Source: Vallitalea longa (lineage in GTDB: Bacteria; Bacillota; Clostridia; Lachnospirales; Vallitaleaceae). From it: 64,000 nucleotides of DNA. Both the position numbers and the translations under genes were made by a program. The stretch spans positions 32,518 to 96,517 of the forward strand of contig NZ_BRLB01000020.1 in the NCBI RefSeq assembly GCF_027923465.1. Direction: 5' to 3'. Below the pieces are notes generated by a model. The model did no database searches and had not been told where the DNA came from. It worked only from the letters and a program-made list of their open reading frames with translations. Positions 24,127 through 33,489 of the stretch are shown piece after piece; positions within the stretch are counted from its first letter, which is position 1; each line of letters begins with the position of its first letter.

Positions 24127-25004
24127 TGATAGGTAAAATCATCAAGGGTATTGCTGGATTTTACTATATACATGTACCGGAAAAAGGTATATTTGAATGT
24201 AAAGCAAGAGGTGTCTTTAGAAATAAAAAGATTAAGCCGCTCATTGGAGATAATGTAGAGATAGACGTATTTGAAAATGAGATTATGAAAGGTAATATAT
24301 TGGAGATTCTACCAAGGAAGAATAGCTTGGTAAGGCCAACAGTTGCGAATATAGACCAAGTTGTAATAGTTTTTGCAGTAGAAAATCCTAAGCCGAACTT
24401 TAATTTATTGGATAAATTTTTAATAATGGCTGAAAAAGAGAGTATTGATGTAGTTATATGTTTTAATAAAGTAGATACGATAAAAGATGAAGAATTAGAA
24501 GATATAAAACAAATATATAAAGATACAGGATATAATGTGCTTCTAACAAGTGCAGTAAAAGATATAGGCATATCGCCTCTAAGAGATATATTATATGATA
24601 AAACAACTGTGTTTGCAGGACCTTCAGGTGTAGGAAAATCTTCTATACTTAACCTGATTCAATCTGTTGAAGAGCTTGAAACTGGAGAAGTCAGTGAAAA
24701 GATAAAAAGAGGTAAACATACCACAAGACATGCAACACTATTAGCTTTTGACAAGGACAGTTATGTTGTTGATACACCTGGTTTTAGCTCATTATATATT
24801 AATGAAATTGAAAAAGATGACCTTAAAAACTATTTTATAGAATTTAAAAGATATGAAGATAAATGTAAATTTTATGGTTGTAATCATATAAGTGAACCTA
24901 ATTGCGCAGTAAAGGATGCAATAGAAAATGGTGAAATAAGCAAATCAAGATATGAAAGTTACAAATTACTATACAATGAATTAAAAGATATTAGGAGATG
25001 GTAA
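24126..25004 (+). CDS. rsgA: ribosome small-subunit GTPase RsgA
   Basis: It is a late 30S assembly factor. An N-terminal OB-fold precedes a circularly permuted GTPase: G4 CFNKVD, then G1 GPSGVGKSSI and G3 DTPGFSS. The C-terminal zinc site is CKFYGCNHISEPNCAV (C-C-H-C). Length 292 aa. The ATG at 24126 overlaps the prkC stop (TAATG), with AAAGAGGGGG just ahead inside prkC. The stp-prkC-rsgA order is highly conserved in Firmicutes. Confidence 0.96.
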   Translation: MIGKIIKGIAGFYYIHVPEKGIFECKARGVFRNKKIKPLIGDNVEIDVFENEIMKGNILEILPRKNSLVRPTVANIDQVVIVFAVENPKPNFNLLDKFLIMAEKESIDVVICFNKVDTIKDEELEDIKQIYKDTGYNVLLTSAVKDIGISPLRDILYDKTTVFAGPSGVGKSSILNLIQSVEELETGEVSEKIKRGKHTTRHATLLAFDKDSYVVDTPGFSSLYINEIEKDDLKNYFIEFKRYEDKCKFYGCNHISEPNCAVKDAIENGEISKSRYESYKLLYNELKDIRRW

Positions 25005-25005
25005 A

Positions 25006-25662
25006 ATGATTAAAATAGCACCTTCAATTTTAGCAGCTGATTTTGCGGATTTAGGTAATGAAATTAAAAAGATTGATGAAGCAGGTTGTGATTATGTTCA
25101 CATAGATGTCATGGATGGCTCATTTGTACCTAATATTTCATTTGGTACACCTATAATCAAAAGTATAAGAGAGTCTACTGATAAGATATTCGATGTTCAC
25201 CTTATGATTGAAGAACCAAGTAGATATATAAAAGAATTCAAAGATGCAGGAGCGGATATTATTACAGTTCATGCAGAAGCATGTAAACATCTCCATAGTA
25301 CTGTTTCATTGATTAAAAATTATGGACTAAAAGCAGCGGTAGCATTAAACCCTGCAACACCTAATAGTGTTCTGGAATATGTTATAGATGAACTTGATAT
25401 GGTATTAGTAATGTCTGTAAATCCTGGTTTCGGAGGACAAAAATTCATTGATTCCTCATTGCATAAGATAAGTGCAATAAAAGATGTTATTTGTGGTAGA
25501 GGACTTAATTGTGAAATTGAAGTTGATGGAGGCATTTCACTGGATAATGTAAAAAAAGTTGTTAATGCGGGAGCAGATGTTATTGTAGCAGGTTCAGCAA
25601 TCTATAAATCAGAAGATATAAATAATACAATTAAAGCCTTTAGAGAGGTTTGTGAAAAATAG
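25006..25662 (+). CDS. rpe: ribulose-phosphate 3-epimerase
   Basis: It interconverts ribulose 5-phosphate and xylulose 5-phosphate. This TIM-barrel enzyme shows KIAPSILAADFADLG, the metal-site motif HIDVMDGSFVPNISFG, DVHLMIEEP, MSVNPGFGGQKF and EVDGGI. Length 218 aa is standard. ATG 25006 is one base after the rsgA stop, with AGGAGATGG inside the rsgA end as RBS. This rsgA-rpe-thiN order is the usual one. Confidence 0.97.
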   Translation: MIKIAPSILAADFADLGNEIKKIDEAGCDYVHIDVMDGSFVPNISFGTPIIKSIRESTDKIFDVHLMIEEPSRYIKEFKDAGADIITVHAEACKHLHSTVSLIKNYGLKAAVALNPATPNSVLEYVIDELDMVLVMSVNPGFGGQKFIDSSLHKISAIKDVICGRGLNCEIEVDGGISLDNVKKVVNAGADVIVAGSAIYKSEDINNTIKAFREVCEK

Positions 25663-25664
25663 AT

Positions 25665-26306
25665 ATGAAAACATTAATTGTCACAGGAGGAACTATAGAT
25701 TTAGATTTCCTAAAGAAATTTACAGATTGTAATAGATACGATTATATAATAGGTGTGGATAAAGGGGCTCAGTATATGTATAATATTAATTTGAAGCCTA
25801 ATCTAGTAGTTGGAGATTTTGATTCTATAGACCCAAAAATTATTGACACCTTAACACATGATCCCAAAATTCTAATAGACAACTTTATTGCTGAAAAAGA
25901 TGAAACAGACACTCATTTAGCTATAATGAAAGCAATTGATATGGGAAGTACCCATATTGATATATTTGGAGGAATAGGTAGCAGAATGGATCATACTCTT
26001 GCGAACATTCATATACTGATGATTCCTTTAGAGAAAAATGTTAAATGTAGAATCATAAATAAGAATAATATCATTACCCTAATCGATGTAACTACTTCTT
26101 TTGAAAGAAGTGATTACAAATACATATCTTTAATACCTTTAACTAATGAAGTGTCTGGAATCACAACCGCTGGATTAAAATACCCATTATTCGGCTATAC
26201 TATGAAGAAAGGGATTTCAATAGGTGTTAGCAATGAATTTACGGAGAAACAAGCCAAAATATGTATTAAGGAAGGTATTTTGATAGTTATTCGTTCAAGG
26301 GATTAA
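25665..26306 (+). CDS. thiN: thiamine pyrophosphokinase
   Basis: It converts thiamine to thiamine diphosphate with ATP. Motifs: GVDKGAQYM, VVGDFDSID (Asp cluster), EKDETDTHLA, and GGIGSRMDHTLANIH. Length 213 aa. ATG 25665 follows the rpe stop by 2 bp and the RBS GAGAGG is about 20 bp upstream, so translation probably depends on coupling. It is the last recognisable enzyme of the priA-thiN run. Confidence 0.94.
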   Translation: MKTLIVTGGTIDLDFLKKFTDCNRYDYIIGVDKGAQYMYNINLKPNLVVGDFDSIDPKIIDTLTHDPKILIDNFIAEKDETDTHLAIMKAIDMGSTHIDIFGGIGSRMDHTLANIHILMIPLEKNVKCRIINKNNIITLIDVTTSFERSDYKYISLIPLTNEVSGITTAGLKYPLFGYTMKKGISIGVSNEFTEKQAKICIKEGILIVIRSRD

Positions 26307-26419
26307 CATACTAATGATTATTAGCGGATATCAGATTTCTTAAAGATAAGTACGGTATTGGTTATCAAACAGGTATATTAAACATATAATGTAATAATAA
26401 TTAATGTATGGTGAAAGTA

Positions 26420-26566
26420 ATGTGCTTTCGAACTAAGCTTATAGGAGTCATATTAGTATCTATATCCATAGGAATGCTATTAATTTCTATACTACCTAAA
26501 GGAGCTGTAGGTGTCATTCTTTCACTTACTAGTTTATGTATAGGTATTTGGTTATTAAAATGTTAG
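26420..26566 (+). CDS. tiny two-helix membrane protein (48 aa)
   Basis: ATG 26420 lies 5 nt after GGTGA; stop TAG at 26564-26566. The peptide starts MCFRTKLIGVILVSISIGMLLI, then a PKG turn and a second hydrophobic segment ending GIWLLKC: two short membrane helices with a basic N-terminus. I recall proteins of this shape between thiN and rpmB in other clostridia, which supports it as a real gene. An in-frame ATG at 26408 is possible but has no RBS. The rest of 26307-26619 holds only the rpmB terminator. Confidence 0.6.
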   Translation: MCFRTKLIGVILVSISIGMLLISILPKGAVGVILSLTSLCIGIWLLKC

Positions 26567-26589
26567 AACTGATACTGCAATTATTTAAT

Positions 26590-26616
26590 AAAAAAAATAA
26601 TCCCCTTATGGGGATT
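26590..26616 (-). terminator. rpmB terminator
   Basis: AATCCCC/GGGGATT hairpin (26599-26616) with an A-tract on the plus strand, that is a U-run after rpmB on the minus strand. It may also stop plus-strand readthrough from thiN. Confidence 0.85.
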
Positions 26617-26619
26617 GTT

Positions 26620-26805
26620 TTATGCACGTTCTACCGCACCTGATTTTAAACACTTAGAACAAACATTAATTCTTTTAGGTTGACCATTAACAATTGCTCT
26701 AACTCTTCTAATATTAGGTTTCCACATTTTATTAGCTCTTTTATGGGAATGGCTTACTTGAATTCCAAAAGATACGCCTTTATCACAAATATCACACTTA
26801 GCCAT
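26620..26805 (-). CDS. rpmB: 50S ribosomal protein L28, zinc-binding form
   Basis: The 61-residue protein MAKCDICDKGVSFG has the early HSHKRANKMWKPN and INVCSKCLKSG segments of L28. Two CxxC pairs (CDIC and CSKC) make it the zinc-containing (C+) paralogue. On the minus strand AAGGAGGTGC lies just before ATG 26805. It is monocistronic, convergent with thiN and divergent from the asp23-like gene. Confidence 0.97.
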   Translation of the reverse strand: MAKCDICDKGVSFGIQVSHSHKRANKMWKPNIRRVRAIVNGQPKRINVCSKCLKSGAVERA

Positions 26806-26914
26806 ACTTGCACCTCCTTAATATACGTACATGTTTACAACAAAACAATTTTAACAAAAAAGTGGACATAATGCAAGCATTAGATTATAATTATTTAAAG
26901 AAAAGAAAATATTA

Positions 26915-26944
26915 TTGTAAAATCAGTGAAAAAAATGGTATAAT
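26915..26944 (+). promoter_or_regulatory. promoter of the asp23-fakA genes
   Basis: TTGTAA (26915-26920), 18 bp, TATAAT (26939-26944), about 135 bp before the asp23-like start. Confidence 0.6.
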
Positions 26945-27079
26945 GCTTAATGATAAAATGTACTATTTAATATAATGATATTATAAAAGAATACCTAATA
27001 GTTGTTATAACTATAGAAGTACTTTGTGATAATTAATAAGGGATGAAAAAATAAATACCACAAAAGGAGGTTCGTTATT

Positions 27080-27433
27080 ATGACTGGAAGATTTGGAACG
27101 AATATCGGTGATATAACAATTGATAATGAAGTAGTAGCTAAAGTTGCAGGACTAACAGCTATAGAATGCTATGGTATTGTTGGTATGGCTACAATAAATG
27201 TTACTAATGGATTTGTTAGATTGCTTAAGAGAGAGAGTTTAACAAAAGGTATAAAAGTAGATATCTTAAATAATGTTATTACAATAGATTTTCATGTGAT
27301 TATTGAATATGGAATTAATATCAGAGCAGTTGCAGATAATTTAATTAGTACTGTCAAATATAAAATAGAGAAATTTACAGGAATGGATGTAGGAAAGATT
27401 AATATCTTTGTAGAAGGCGTTAGAGTTGATTAG
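27080..27433 (+). CDS. Asp23/Gls24 family protein
   Basis: The 117-aa protein has the domain pattern GDITIDNEVVAKVAGLTAIECYGIVGM ... IDFHVIIEYGINIRAVADNL ... VKYKIEKFTGM...INIFVEGVRV. Members are envelope-stress or membrane-associated scaffold proteins (S. aureus Asp23) or YloU-like partners of the DAK2 protein. AAAGGAGG lies ahead of ATG 27080. The pairing with fakA 35 bp downstream (yloU-yloV in B. subtilis) is conserved. No membrane helix is present. Confidence 0.93.
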   Translation: MTGRFGTNIGDITIDNEVVAKVAGLTAIECYGIVGMATINVTNGFVRLLKRESLTKGIKVDILNNVITIDFHVIIEYGINIRAVADNLISTVKYKIEKFTGMDVGKINIFVEGVRVD

Positions 27434-27468
27434 CCTTATAGAAGTATCATAATTAAGGAGGAAAAGTT

Positions 27469-29157
27469 GTGGCTATAGAATATATTGATCCAAGTACTTT
27501 AAAGAAAATGTTTGTTTCTGGAGCTAAATATTTAGAATCTCAAAAAGCTTATGTAGATAAATTAAATGTTTTTCCAGTTCCAGATGGAGATACCGGTACA
27601 AACATGTCTTTAACAATATTATCAGCGGCTAAAGAAGTGAATAATACTGATTGTAATGATATGAAAGTGGTAGCTAAAGCAATTTCATCAGGCTCATTAA
27701 GAGGAGCAAGAGGAAACTCTGGTGTTATCTTATCACAATTATTGAGAGGTTTCGCAAAAGTTATAGCGGAACATGATAAAATTGATACACTAATACTTGC
27801 TAAATCCTTTCAAAAAGGCGTTGAAACGGCCTATAGAGCAGTTATGAAACCAAAAGAGGGAACTATATTAACTGTTGCGAGAGAAACGGCAGAAAGAGCA
27901 GCTATGCTGGCTATTGACTCTAATGATATTGAGTTTGTCATAAGAGAGAGTATTGATTATGCAAAAGAAGTTCTTCAAAAAACTCCAGATATGTTAGATG
28001 TATTAAAACAGGCAGGAGTTGTTGATGCAGGTGGTCAAGGACTTTTATTTATTTTCGAAGGCGCATATAAGTCACTTATAGCTGGCGAAGAGTTAGACTT
28101 TGATGTAGTTTCATCTTTTATTGATTCAACAGATGAAGTAGATAGCTCTAATTTAGCTAAAATTTCAACGGAAGATATTAAATTTGGTTATTGTACAGAA
28201 TTTATTATTAATGTTAATGATCCAGAAACTACTGAAGAGGATAGTTTGGTTTTCAGAAATTATTTAGAGACTATTGGTGATTCCATAGTTGTTGCTGGTT
28301 ACGATGATATTATTAAAACTCATGTACATACTAATGATCCTGGATTAGCGATTCAGAAAGCTTTAGAGTTAGGAGAATTAGTAAATCTTAAAATAGATAA
28401 TATGAGACAACAGCATACATCAAAAGTTGTATCTCAACAAGATAGTAATGTTAGTGATGATATTAAACGTACACAACAAGAACAACCAATAGAAAGAAAG
28501 CAAGTAGGTTTTGTAGCTGTTTCCATTGGTGATGGATTAAAAGATATATTTAAAAGTTTAGGTGTAGATTATATTATTCAAGGTGGACAAACGATGAACC
28601 CTAGTACAGAAGATGTACTTAATGCTATTAATCAAGTTAATGCAGATAATGTGTTTGTTCTTCCTAATAATAAAAATATCATATTAGCAGCTAAACAAGC
28701 AAGTGAATTATGTGAAGACAAGAAAGTAGTAGTAATTCCTTCAAAATCAATACCTCAAGGTATCTCAGCTATGATTAGCTATGAACATGAAAGCGATGTT
28801 GAAGATAATATTAAGAATATGGAAGATTCAATGTCTTATGTATCAACTGGTCAGCTTACATTTGCTGTGAGGGATACAAGTATAGATGAGAAACAGATAA
28901 AAGAGGGAGATATTTTAGGAATAGGTAATGACAAAATTCTAACTGTTGAAAAAGAATTAGATGTTGCAGCTAAAGAATTAGTTGAACAACTGGTCAAAGA
29001 CGATAGTGAATTGGTTATTGTTTATTATGGTAGAGATGTTGAAGAGAATGTTGCAGATGATTTTGGTAAGTATATAGAAGATAAATTTGAAGACTGTGAT
29101 GTAGAAGTCCATTACGGTGGTCAACCATTATATTACTATATCTTATCAGTTGAATAG
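27469..29157 (+). CDS. fakA: DAK2-domain fatty acid kinase FakA-like (YloV)
   Basis: FakA phosphorylates a fatty acid presented by a FakB (DegV-family) protein, making acyl-phosphate for PlsX/PlsY phospholipid synthesis. The kinase domain has NVFPVPDGDTGTNMS (Mg/ATP site), SGSLRGARGNSGVILSQ and AGVVDAGGQGL. HVHTNDPG marks the middle domain and a DegV-like C-terminal domain follows. Length 562 aa is normal. Start is GTG 27469 (MAIEYIDPS) after AAGGAGGAAAAG. No fakB is visible here, so fatty-acid use is inferred from family. Confidence 0.92.
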   Translation: MAIEYIDPSTLKKMFVSGAKYLESQKAYVDKLNVFPVPDGDTGTNMSLTILSAAKEVNNTDCNDMKVVAKAISSGSLRGARGNSGVILSQLLRGFAKVIAEHDKIDTLILAKSFQKGVETAYRAVMKPKEGTILTVARETAERAAMLAIDSNDIEFVIRESIDYAKEVLQKTPDMLDVLKQAGVVDAGGQGLLFIFEGAYKSLIAGEELDFDVVSSFIDSTDEVDSSNLAKISTEDIKFGYCTEFIINVNDPETTEEDSLVFRNYLETIGDSIVVAGYDDIIKTHVHTNDPGLAIQKALELGELVNLKIDNMRQQHTSKVVSQQDSNVSDDIKRTQQEQPIERKQVGFVAVSIGDGLKDIFKSLGVDYIIQGGQTMNPSTEDVLNAINQVNADNVFVLPNNKNIILAAKQASELCEDKKVVVIPSKSIPQGISAMISYEHESDVEDNIKNMEDSMSYVSTGQLTFAVRDTSIDEKQIKEGDILGIGNDKILTVEKELDVAAKELVEQLVKDDSELVIVYYGRDVEENVADDFGKYIEDKFEDCDVEVHYGGQPLYYYILSVE

Positions 29158-29190
29158 ACTATATCACAATATTTTACATTTATTATGTTG

Positions 29191-29219
29191 GCTAAAGAAT
29201 AAGATTCTTTAGCTTTTAA
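29191..29219 (+). terminator. fakA terminator
   Basis: Perfect 10-bp stem, GCTAAAGAAT (29191-29200) with ATTCTTTAGC (29204-29213), followed by TTTT. The short U-run suggests incomplete termination into recG. Confidence 0.7.
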
Positions 29220-29248
29220 TTTACCAAGAAAAATAAAGGGTGACTTTT

Positions 29249-31300
29249 ATGAATACTAATTTGCCTGTTACAGTACTAAAAGGCGTAGGAGATAAAAAAA
29301 GTAATACATTAGAAAAAATGGGAATAAAGACTATTGATAATCTATTAAATTATTATCCAAGGGATTATGAAAAAAATATGCCTGTAAATAAAATATCAGA
29401 TATAAAAATGAATGAAGTCAATGTTATTGAAGGTATAATATGTTTGAATGCCCAAAATATAAGAAAAAGAAATATTGTGATAACAAAGACTAAAATCAGG
29501 GATGACACAGGTGAAATTTTTGCTATCTTTTTTTCTCAACCTTATCTAAAAAACAAATTGAAAATAGGGAATAGATATGTTTTAAAAGGTAAAGTCCAGT
29601 ATAAATATAATATAATCCAAATAGTTTCTCCTGAAATAATAGATGTCAATAATTATAAAATGAGAATAAATCGTCTGAAACCAATTTATCCATTGATAAA
29701 AGATGTATCAATGAATTTTATGACGAGTATTATACAACAATCTTTGAATTATACAAAAGATCAATTAAAGGATTTTTTACCTGATGACATTAGAAATTCT
29801 TATAATTTAGCTGAATATAATTATGCTATTAACCAAATTCATAATCCTGATAATAATGAATCTATGGAAGTAGCAAGAAAAAGACTTGTATTTGATGAAT
29901 TCCTATTATTTGCTCTAGGACTTAATTTAATAAAAGAGCATTCTACTGATATACCCAATAATTATAATATTGATAAATCAACCAACGAGAAAAAATTACT
30001 TGATTCATTACCTTATAAGTTGACCAATGCTCAGTTAAAAGTATGGGATGAGATTAAAAATGATCTACAGTCAAGTAAAACCATGAATAGAGTTGTACAA
30101 GGTGATGTTGGTTCTGGTAAAACAATTATTGCTGCATTAGCACTCACAATAGTTTCCGATAACGATTATCAAGCTTGTATGATGGCGCCAACTGAAGTTT
30201 TGGCCAAACAACATTTTGAGTCAGTAACTAAAATACTTAATCCATTAGGGATAAATGTTGAATTGTTAGTTGGTTCCATGACCAAAAAGCAAAAAGAAGA
30301 GACATATGAAAAATTGAAAAATGGTGAAATCAACATACTAATAGGAACTCATGCTGTTATTCAAGAAAAAGTTGAATTCAAGAATCTAGCTCTTGCAATA
30401 ACAGATGAACAACATAGATTTGGAGTTAAGCAGAGAGAGAATCTATCCAATAAAGGGAATTCTCCACATATACTAGTAATGAGTGCAACACCAATTCCAA
30501 GAACTCTTGCACTAATAGTCTATGGTGATATGGATGTATCGATTATAGATGAAATGCCACCAGGAAGGCAAAAGATAGAAACTTATACAGTAAATACATC
30601 TTATAGAGAACGTATATATTCTTTCATAGAAGCGCAAATTAATAGTGGTAGACAAGTGTATATCATATGTCCTATGGTCGAAGAATCTGAAACATTGGAA
30701 CTTGAATCGGTTATTTCATATACCGAAAAAATTAGAGAAAAGATTAGTAATAAAATAAAAGTAGAATATATACATGGAAAAATGAAAGCAAAAGATAAAA
30801 ACAGTATAATGGAAAGATTCAGCAATAATGAAATAGATATACTTGTTTCTACAACTGTCATTGAAGTCGGTGTGAACGTACCTAATGCAACGCTTATGAT
30901 TATTGAAAATGCTGAGAGGTTCGGACTTGCAGGGTTACACCAATTAAGAGGAAGAGTAGGAAGAGGAAAACATCAGTCGTATTGTGTTTTGATTACTGAT
31001 TCTAAAAACAATATAACTAAAAAAAGAATGGAAATAATGTGTAAGTACACAGACGGCTTCATCATATCAGAATATGACCTGAAATTAAGAGGTCCTGGAG
31101 ATATATTTGGATTTAAGCAGCATGGACTTCCAGAATTTAATATTGGAGATATATTCAGAGATATGGATATATTAAAAGAAGCTAATATTTTAGCAAAAGA
31201 TATATTGGAAAAAGAAAAATTATTCCAAGAAGAATATAAATATCTTAATAAAAAAATAAAAAAATATTTTGATAAAAGGATAAATCAGATTTCATTATAA
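29249..31300 (+). CDS. recG: ATP-dependent DNA helicase RecG
   Basis: It remodels stalled forks and Holliday junctions. The N-terminal wedge/OB domain (VLKGVGDKKSNTLEKMGI ... NYYPRDYE) precedes the helicase core: QGDVGSGKTIIAALAL (Walker A), APTEVLAKQHFES, TDEQHRFGVKQRE (DEQH), MSATPIPRTLAL, and TTVIEVGVNVPNATLM plus QLRGRVGRG. Length 683 aa. Start is ATG 29249 after AAAGGGTGA; GTG 29240 lies inside that RBS. The asp23-fakA-recG order is standard for Firmicutes. Confidence 0.96.
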   Translation: MNTNLPVTVLKGVGDKKSNTLEKMGIKTIDNLLNYYPRDYEKNMPVNKISDIKMNEVNVIEGIICLNAQNIRKRNIVITKTKIRDDTGEIFAIFFSQPYLKNKLKIGNRYVLKGKVQYKYNIIQIVSPEIIDVNNYKMRINRLKPIYPLIKDVSMNFMTSIIQQSLNYTKDQLKDFLPDDIRNSYNLAEYNYAINQIHNPDNNESMEVARKRLVFDEFLLFALGLNLIKEHSTDIPNNYNIDKSTNEKKLLDSLPYKLTNAQLKVWDEIKNDLQSSKTMNRVVQGDVGSGKTIIAALALTIVSDNDYQACMMAPTEVLAKQHFESVTKILNPLGINVELLVGSMTKKQKEETYEKLKNGEINILIGTHAVIQEKVEFKNLALAITDEQHRFGVKQRENLSNKGNSPHILVMSATPIPRTLALIVYGDMDVSIIDEMPPGRQKIETYTVNTSYRERIYSFIEAQINSGRQVYIICPMVEESETLELESVISYTEKIREKISNKIKVEYIHGKMKAKDKNSIMERFSNNEIDILVSTTVIEVGVNVPNATLMIIENAERFGLAGLHQLRGRVGRGKHQSYCVLITDSKNNITKKRMEIMCKYTDGFIISEYDLKLRGPGDIFGFKQHGLPEFNIGDIFRDMDILKEANILAKDILEKEKLFQEEYKYLNKKIKKYFDKRINQISL

Positions 31301-31486
31301 ATGTAAACCAATTTTTAACATATATGAGAAGATATTACTATAATTACTAGAAAAGATTAGGATTACAAACAATATTTACTAGTGTATTATTATTAAATAT
31401 ACACATAATAATATCGTAACCTAATTAAACAACTCTTCGAAGAGGCGTTAACAAAAATAACATTGTAAGAATTGGAGGGTCTAGTA

Positions 31487-31678
31487 ATGGCTAAGAACGT
31501 AGTACCAGAAGCAAGAGAAGCTTTATCAAAATTTAAATATGAAGTAGCAAACGAAATTGGAGTACCTTTAAAACAAGGTTATAATGGTGATTTAACATCT
31601 TACCAAAACGGTTCAGTTGGTGGATATATGGTTAAAAAAATGATCGAAAAAGCTGAACAAAATTTAATGGGACAATAA
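31487..31678 (+). CDS. alpha/beta-type small acid-soluble spore protein
   Basis: SASPs coat and protect spore DNA and are degraded at germination. The 63-aa protein has both family signatures: KFKYEVANEIGVPL (contains the GPR protease site) and GYNGDLTSYQNGSVGGYMVKKMIEKAE. Start is ATG 31487 after GGAGGG; the longer frame from TTG 31472 overlaps the RBS. It is monocistronic, with a strong hairpin after it, as expected for a sigma-G gene; a CATAATA at about 31404 resembles a sigma-G -10 but I see no convincing -35. Confidence 0.96.
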   Translation: MAKNVVPEAREALSKFKYEVANEIGVPLKQGYNGDLTSYQNGSVGGYMVKKMIEKAEQNLMGQ

Positions 31679-31713
31679 TAACAAAGATATTTAATTTAAT
31701 TCTACAATATAGG

Positions 31714-31741
31714 AAAGATGAGCGGGTGCTCATCTTTTTGT
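31714..31741 (+). terminator. SASP gene terminator
   Basis: AAAGATGAGC (31714-31723) pairs with GCTCATCTTT (31728-31737) around GGGT, followed by more Ts. Confidence 0.9.
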
Positions 31742-31771
31742 TTATTGGTATTTTTTAAGTAATAATACTTA

Positions 31772-31799
31772 TTGACAATTAATGGTTTTGAGTTAAAAT
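31772..31799 (+). promoter_or_regulatory. rsmD-coaD promoter
   Basis: TTGACA (31772-31777), 16 bp, TAAAAT (31794-31799), about 60 bp before rsmD. Confidence 0.65.
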
Positions 31800-31861
31800 A
31801 ATAATGTGTAACTTTTTTTATCTTATAGGTAACACTCTTATTAAAGTAGAAAGGATTACGT

Positions 31862-32419
31862 ATGAGAGTAATAGCAGGAAAAGCAAGAAGAATTAATTTA
31901 GTAACACCAAACGGATTAGATGTTAGACCGACTACTGATAGAATAAAGGAAACTCTTTTTAATATGATCAATGTGGATGTATTTGATTGTAATTTTTTAG
32001 ATTTATTCAGTGGAAGTGGAGCAATAGGCATTGAAGCACTAAGTAGAGGAGCTAAAAAAGCAACGTTTGTTGAAAAAAGCATTGATTCATTGAAATGTAT
32101 TGAGCAGAATTTAGAAAAAACAAAACTAAGTGATATGGCAATAATCATAAAAACAGATGTACTGAACGCCCTTAACAGACTACAAGAAAAAAACGAAAAA
32201 TTTGATATGATATTTATGGATCCTCCTTATGAAGAAGGTTTCTACTGCAAAGTTATTTCATTAATAGAACAAAATGATTTACTTGACAAAGATGGTATTA
32301 TAATATGTGAAAGTTCTATTGATACTAATTTTGATTTTATTGATCAAACTATATATCATATAGTCAAAGAAAAGACTTTTAGAACTAATAAATTTACTTT
32401 TATAAGATGCAGTAGTTAA
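31862..32419 (+). CDS. rsmD: 16S rRNA (guanine-966 N2)-methyltransferase
   Basis: The SAM-dependent methylase has MRVIAGKARRINL, VRPTTDRIKETLFNM, FLDLFSGSGAIGIEALSRGA (SAM site) and MDPPYEEG (catalytic DPPY). Length 185 aa is typical. AAAGG lies before ATG 31862. It is 26 bp from coaD; the rsmD-coaD pair is nearly universal in Firmicutes. Confidence 0.96.
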   Translation: MRVIAGKARRINLVTPNGLDVRPTTDRIKETLFNMINVDVFDCNFLDLFSGSGAIGIEALSRGAKKATFVEKSIDSLKCIEQNLEKTKLSDMAIIIKTDVLNALNRLQEKNEKFDMIFMDPPYEEGFYCKVISLIEQNDLLDKDGIIICESSIDTNFDFIDQTIYHIVKEKTFRTNKFTFIRCSS

Positions 32420-32445
32420 TAATGATTTAGAGGAGTGATCTAGTA

Positions 32446-32934
32446 ATGAGAATAGCAGTATACCCAGGAAGTTTTGACCCAGCGACTAACGGACATTTAG
32501 ATATAATAAAAAGAAGTGCTAAATTAGTAGATAAGCTCATAGTAGGAGTTTTGAAAAATAATGCTAAAGAACCTTTATTTTCTATTGATGAAAGAGTTGC
32601 TTTATTAAAAAAATTAACTAAAGATATGGATAATGTTGAAATTGATAGTTTTTCCGGACTATTAGTTGACTTCTTGAAGAAAAAAAATGCTACTATTATT
32701 GTTAGGGGATTTAGAGCTGTTTCTGATTTCGAGTATGAATTGCAAATTGCACAGACTAATTATAGTCTTGACAATAATATAGAGACGATTTGTTTAATAA
32801 CCAGAGTAGAATATTCTTTTCTAAGTGCTAGTATTGTAAAAGAAGTTGCTATGTATGGTGGTGATATAAGTAAGATGGTTCCACAGGAAACAGCTAACTA
32901 TTTAAATAAAAAATATAAGGGATCAAAATCCTAA
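32446..32934 (+). CDS. coaD: phosphopantetheine adenylyltransferase
   Basis: It adenylates 4'-phosphopantetheine in coenzyme A synthesis. The nucleotidyltransferase motif is [19 protein letters not shown] (TNGH), with [15 protein letters not shown] and [18 protein letters not shown] supplying the other nucleotide and pantetheine contacts. Length 162 aa. AGAGGAGTGAT lies ahead of ATG 32446. Confidence 0.97.
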   Translation: MRIAVYPGSFDPATNGHLDIIKRSAKLVDKLIVGVLKNNAKEPLFSIDERVALLKKLTKDMDNVEIDSFSGLLVDFLKKKNATIIVRGFRAVSDFEYELQIAQTNYSLDNNIETICLITRVEYSFLSASIVKEVAMYGGDISKMVPQETANYLNKKYKGSKS

Positions 32935-32957
32935 TTGATATAAGAGGGGGTATAAGA

Positions 32958-33479
32958 ATGAGTAGTATAATGGATTTGATTAATGAAATGGAAGACTATT
33001 TTGAAAGTTGCAGTAAGGTACCTTTATCTAATAAAATTATGGTGAATCCAGAAGTTATATATGAACTTATGACAGATATGAGATTAAAGTTACCAGAAGA
33101 AATAAAACGTTGTCAAAGAGTAATTAATGAAAAAGAAAAAATTATATTGAATGCTAAGAAAAATGCAGAAAACGTTGAGAAACAAACAGAAAACAAGATG
33201 ATGGAGCTTATCAATGAACATGAAATAATGCAACAAGCATATTCAGAAGCAGAAAGTGTCCTTACTGAAGCAAAAAACACTTCAAGAGAACTTAAACTTG
33301 GTGCATATGAATACGCAGATGAAATAATAAGTAAAATCGAAGAGAATACAAAAGAAACCTTATATGAAACACATAAAGTCTATGAACAGTTAGAAGAATT
33401 CATGAAAACCCAGTTAGAAACATTAAATGCAAATAGACAAGATTTACAGGATAGAAAAGGTAAGAAAAAAAGTACATAA
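32958..33479 (+). CDS. coiled-coil protein of unknown function downstream of coaD
   Basis: The 173-aa soluble protein has a short N-terminal globular part (MSSIMDLINEMEDYFESC), then one long charged helix from ~50 to ~165 rich in Glu, Lys and Ala with heptad-like spacing, and a basic tail (DRKGKKKST). Clostridial genomes carry an equivalent beside coaD, often labelled just 'ATPase' without an ATP-binding motif; none is visible here. A DivIVA-like or structural role is possible but only a guess. AGAGGGGG precedes ATG 32958. Confidence 0.75.
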   Translation: MSSIMDLINEMEDYFESCSKVPLSNKIMVNPEVIYELMTDMRLKLPEEIKRCQRVINEKEKIILNAKKNAENVEKQTENKMMELINEHEIMQQAYSEAESVLTEAKNTSRELKLGAYEYADEIISKIEENTKETLYETHKVYEQLEEFMKTQLETLNANRQDLQDRKGKKKST

Positions 33480-33489
33480 TCAGATATTC

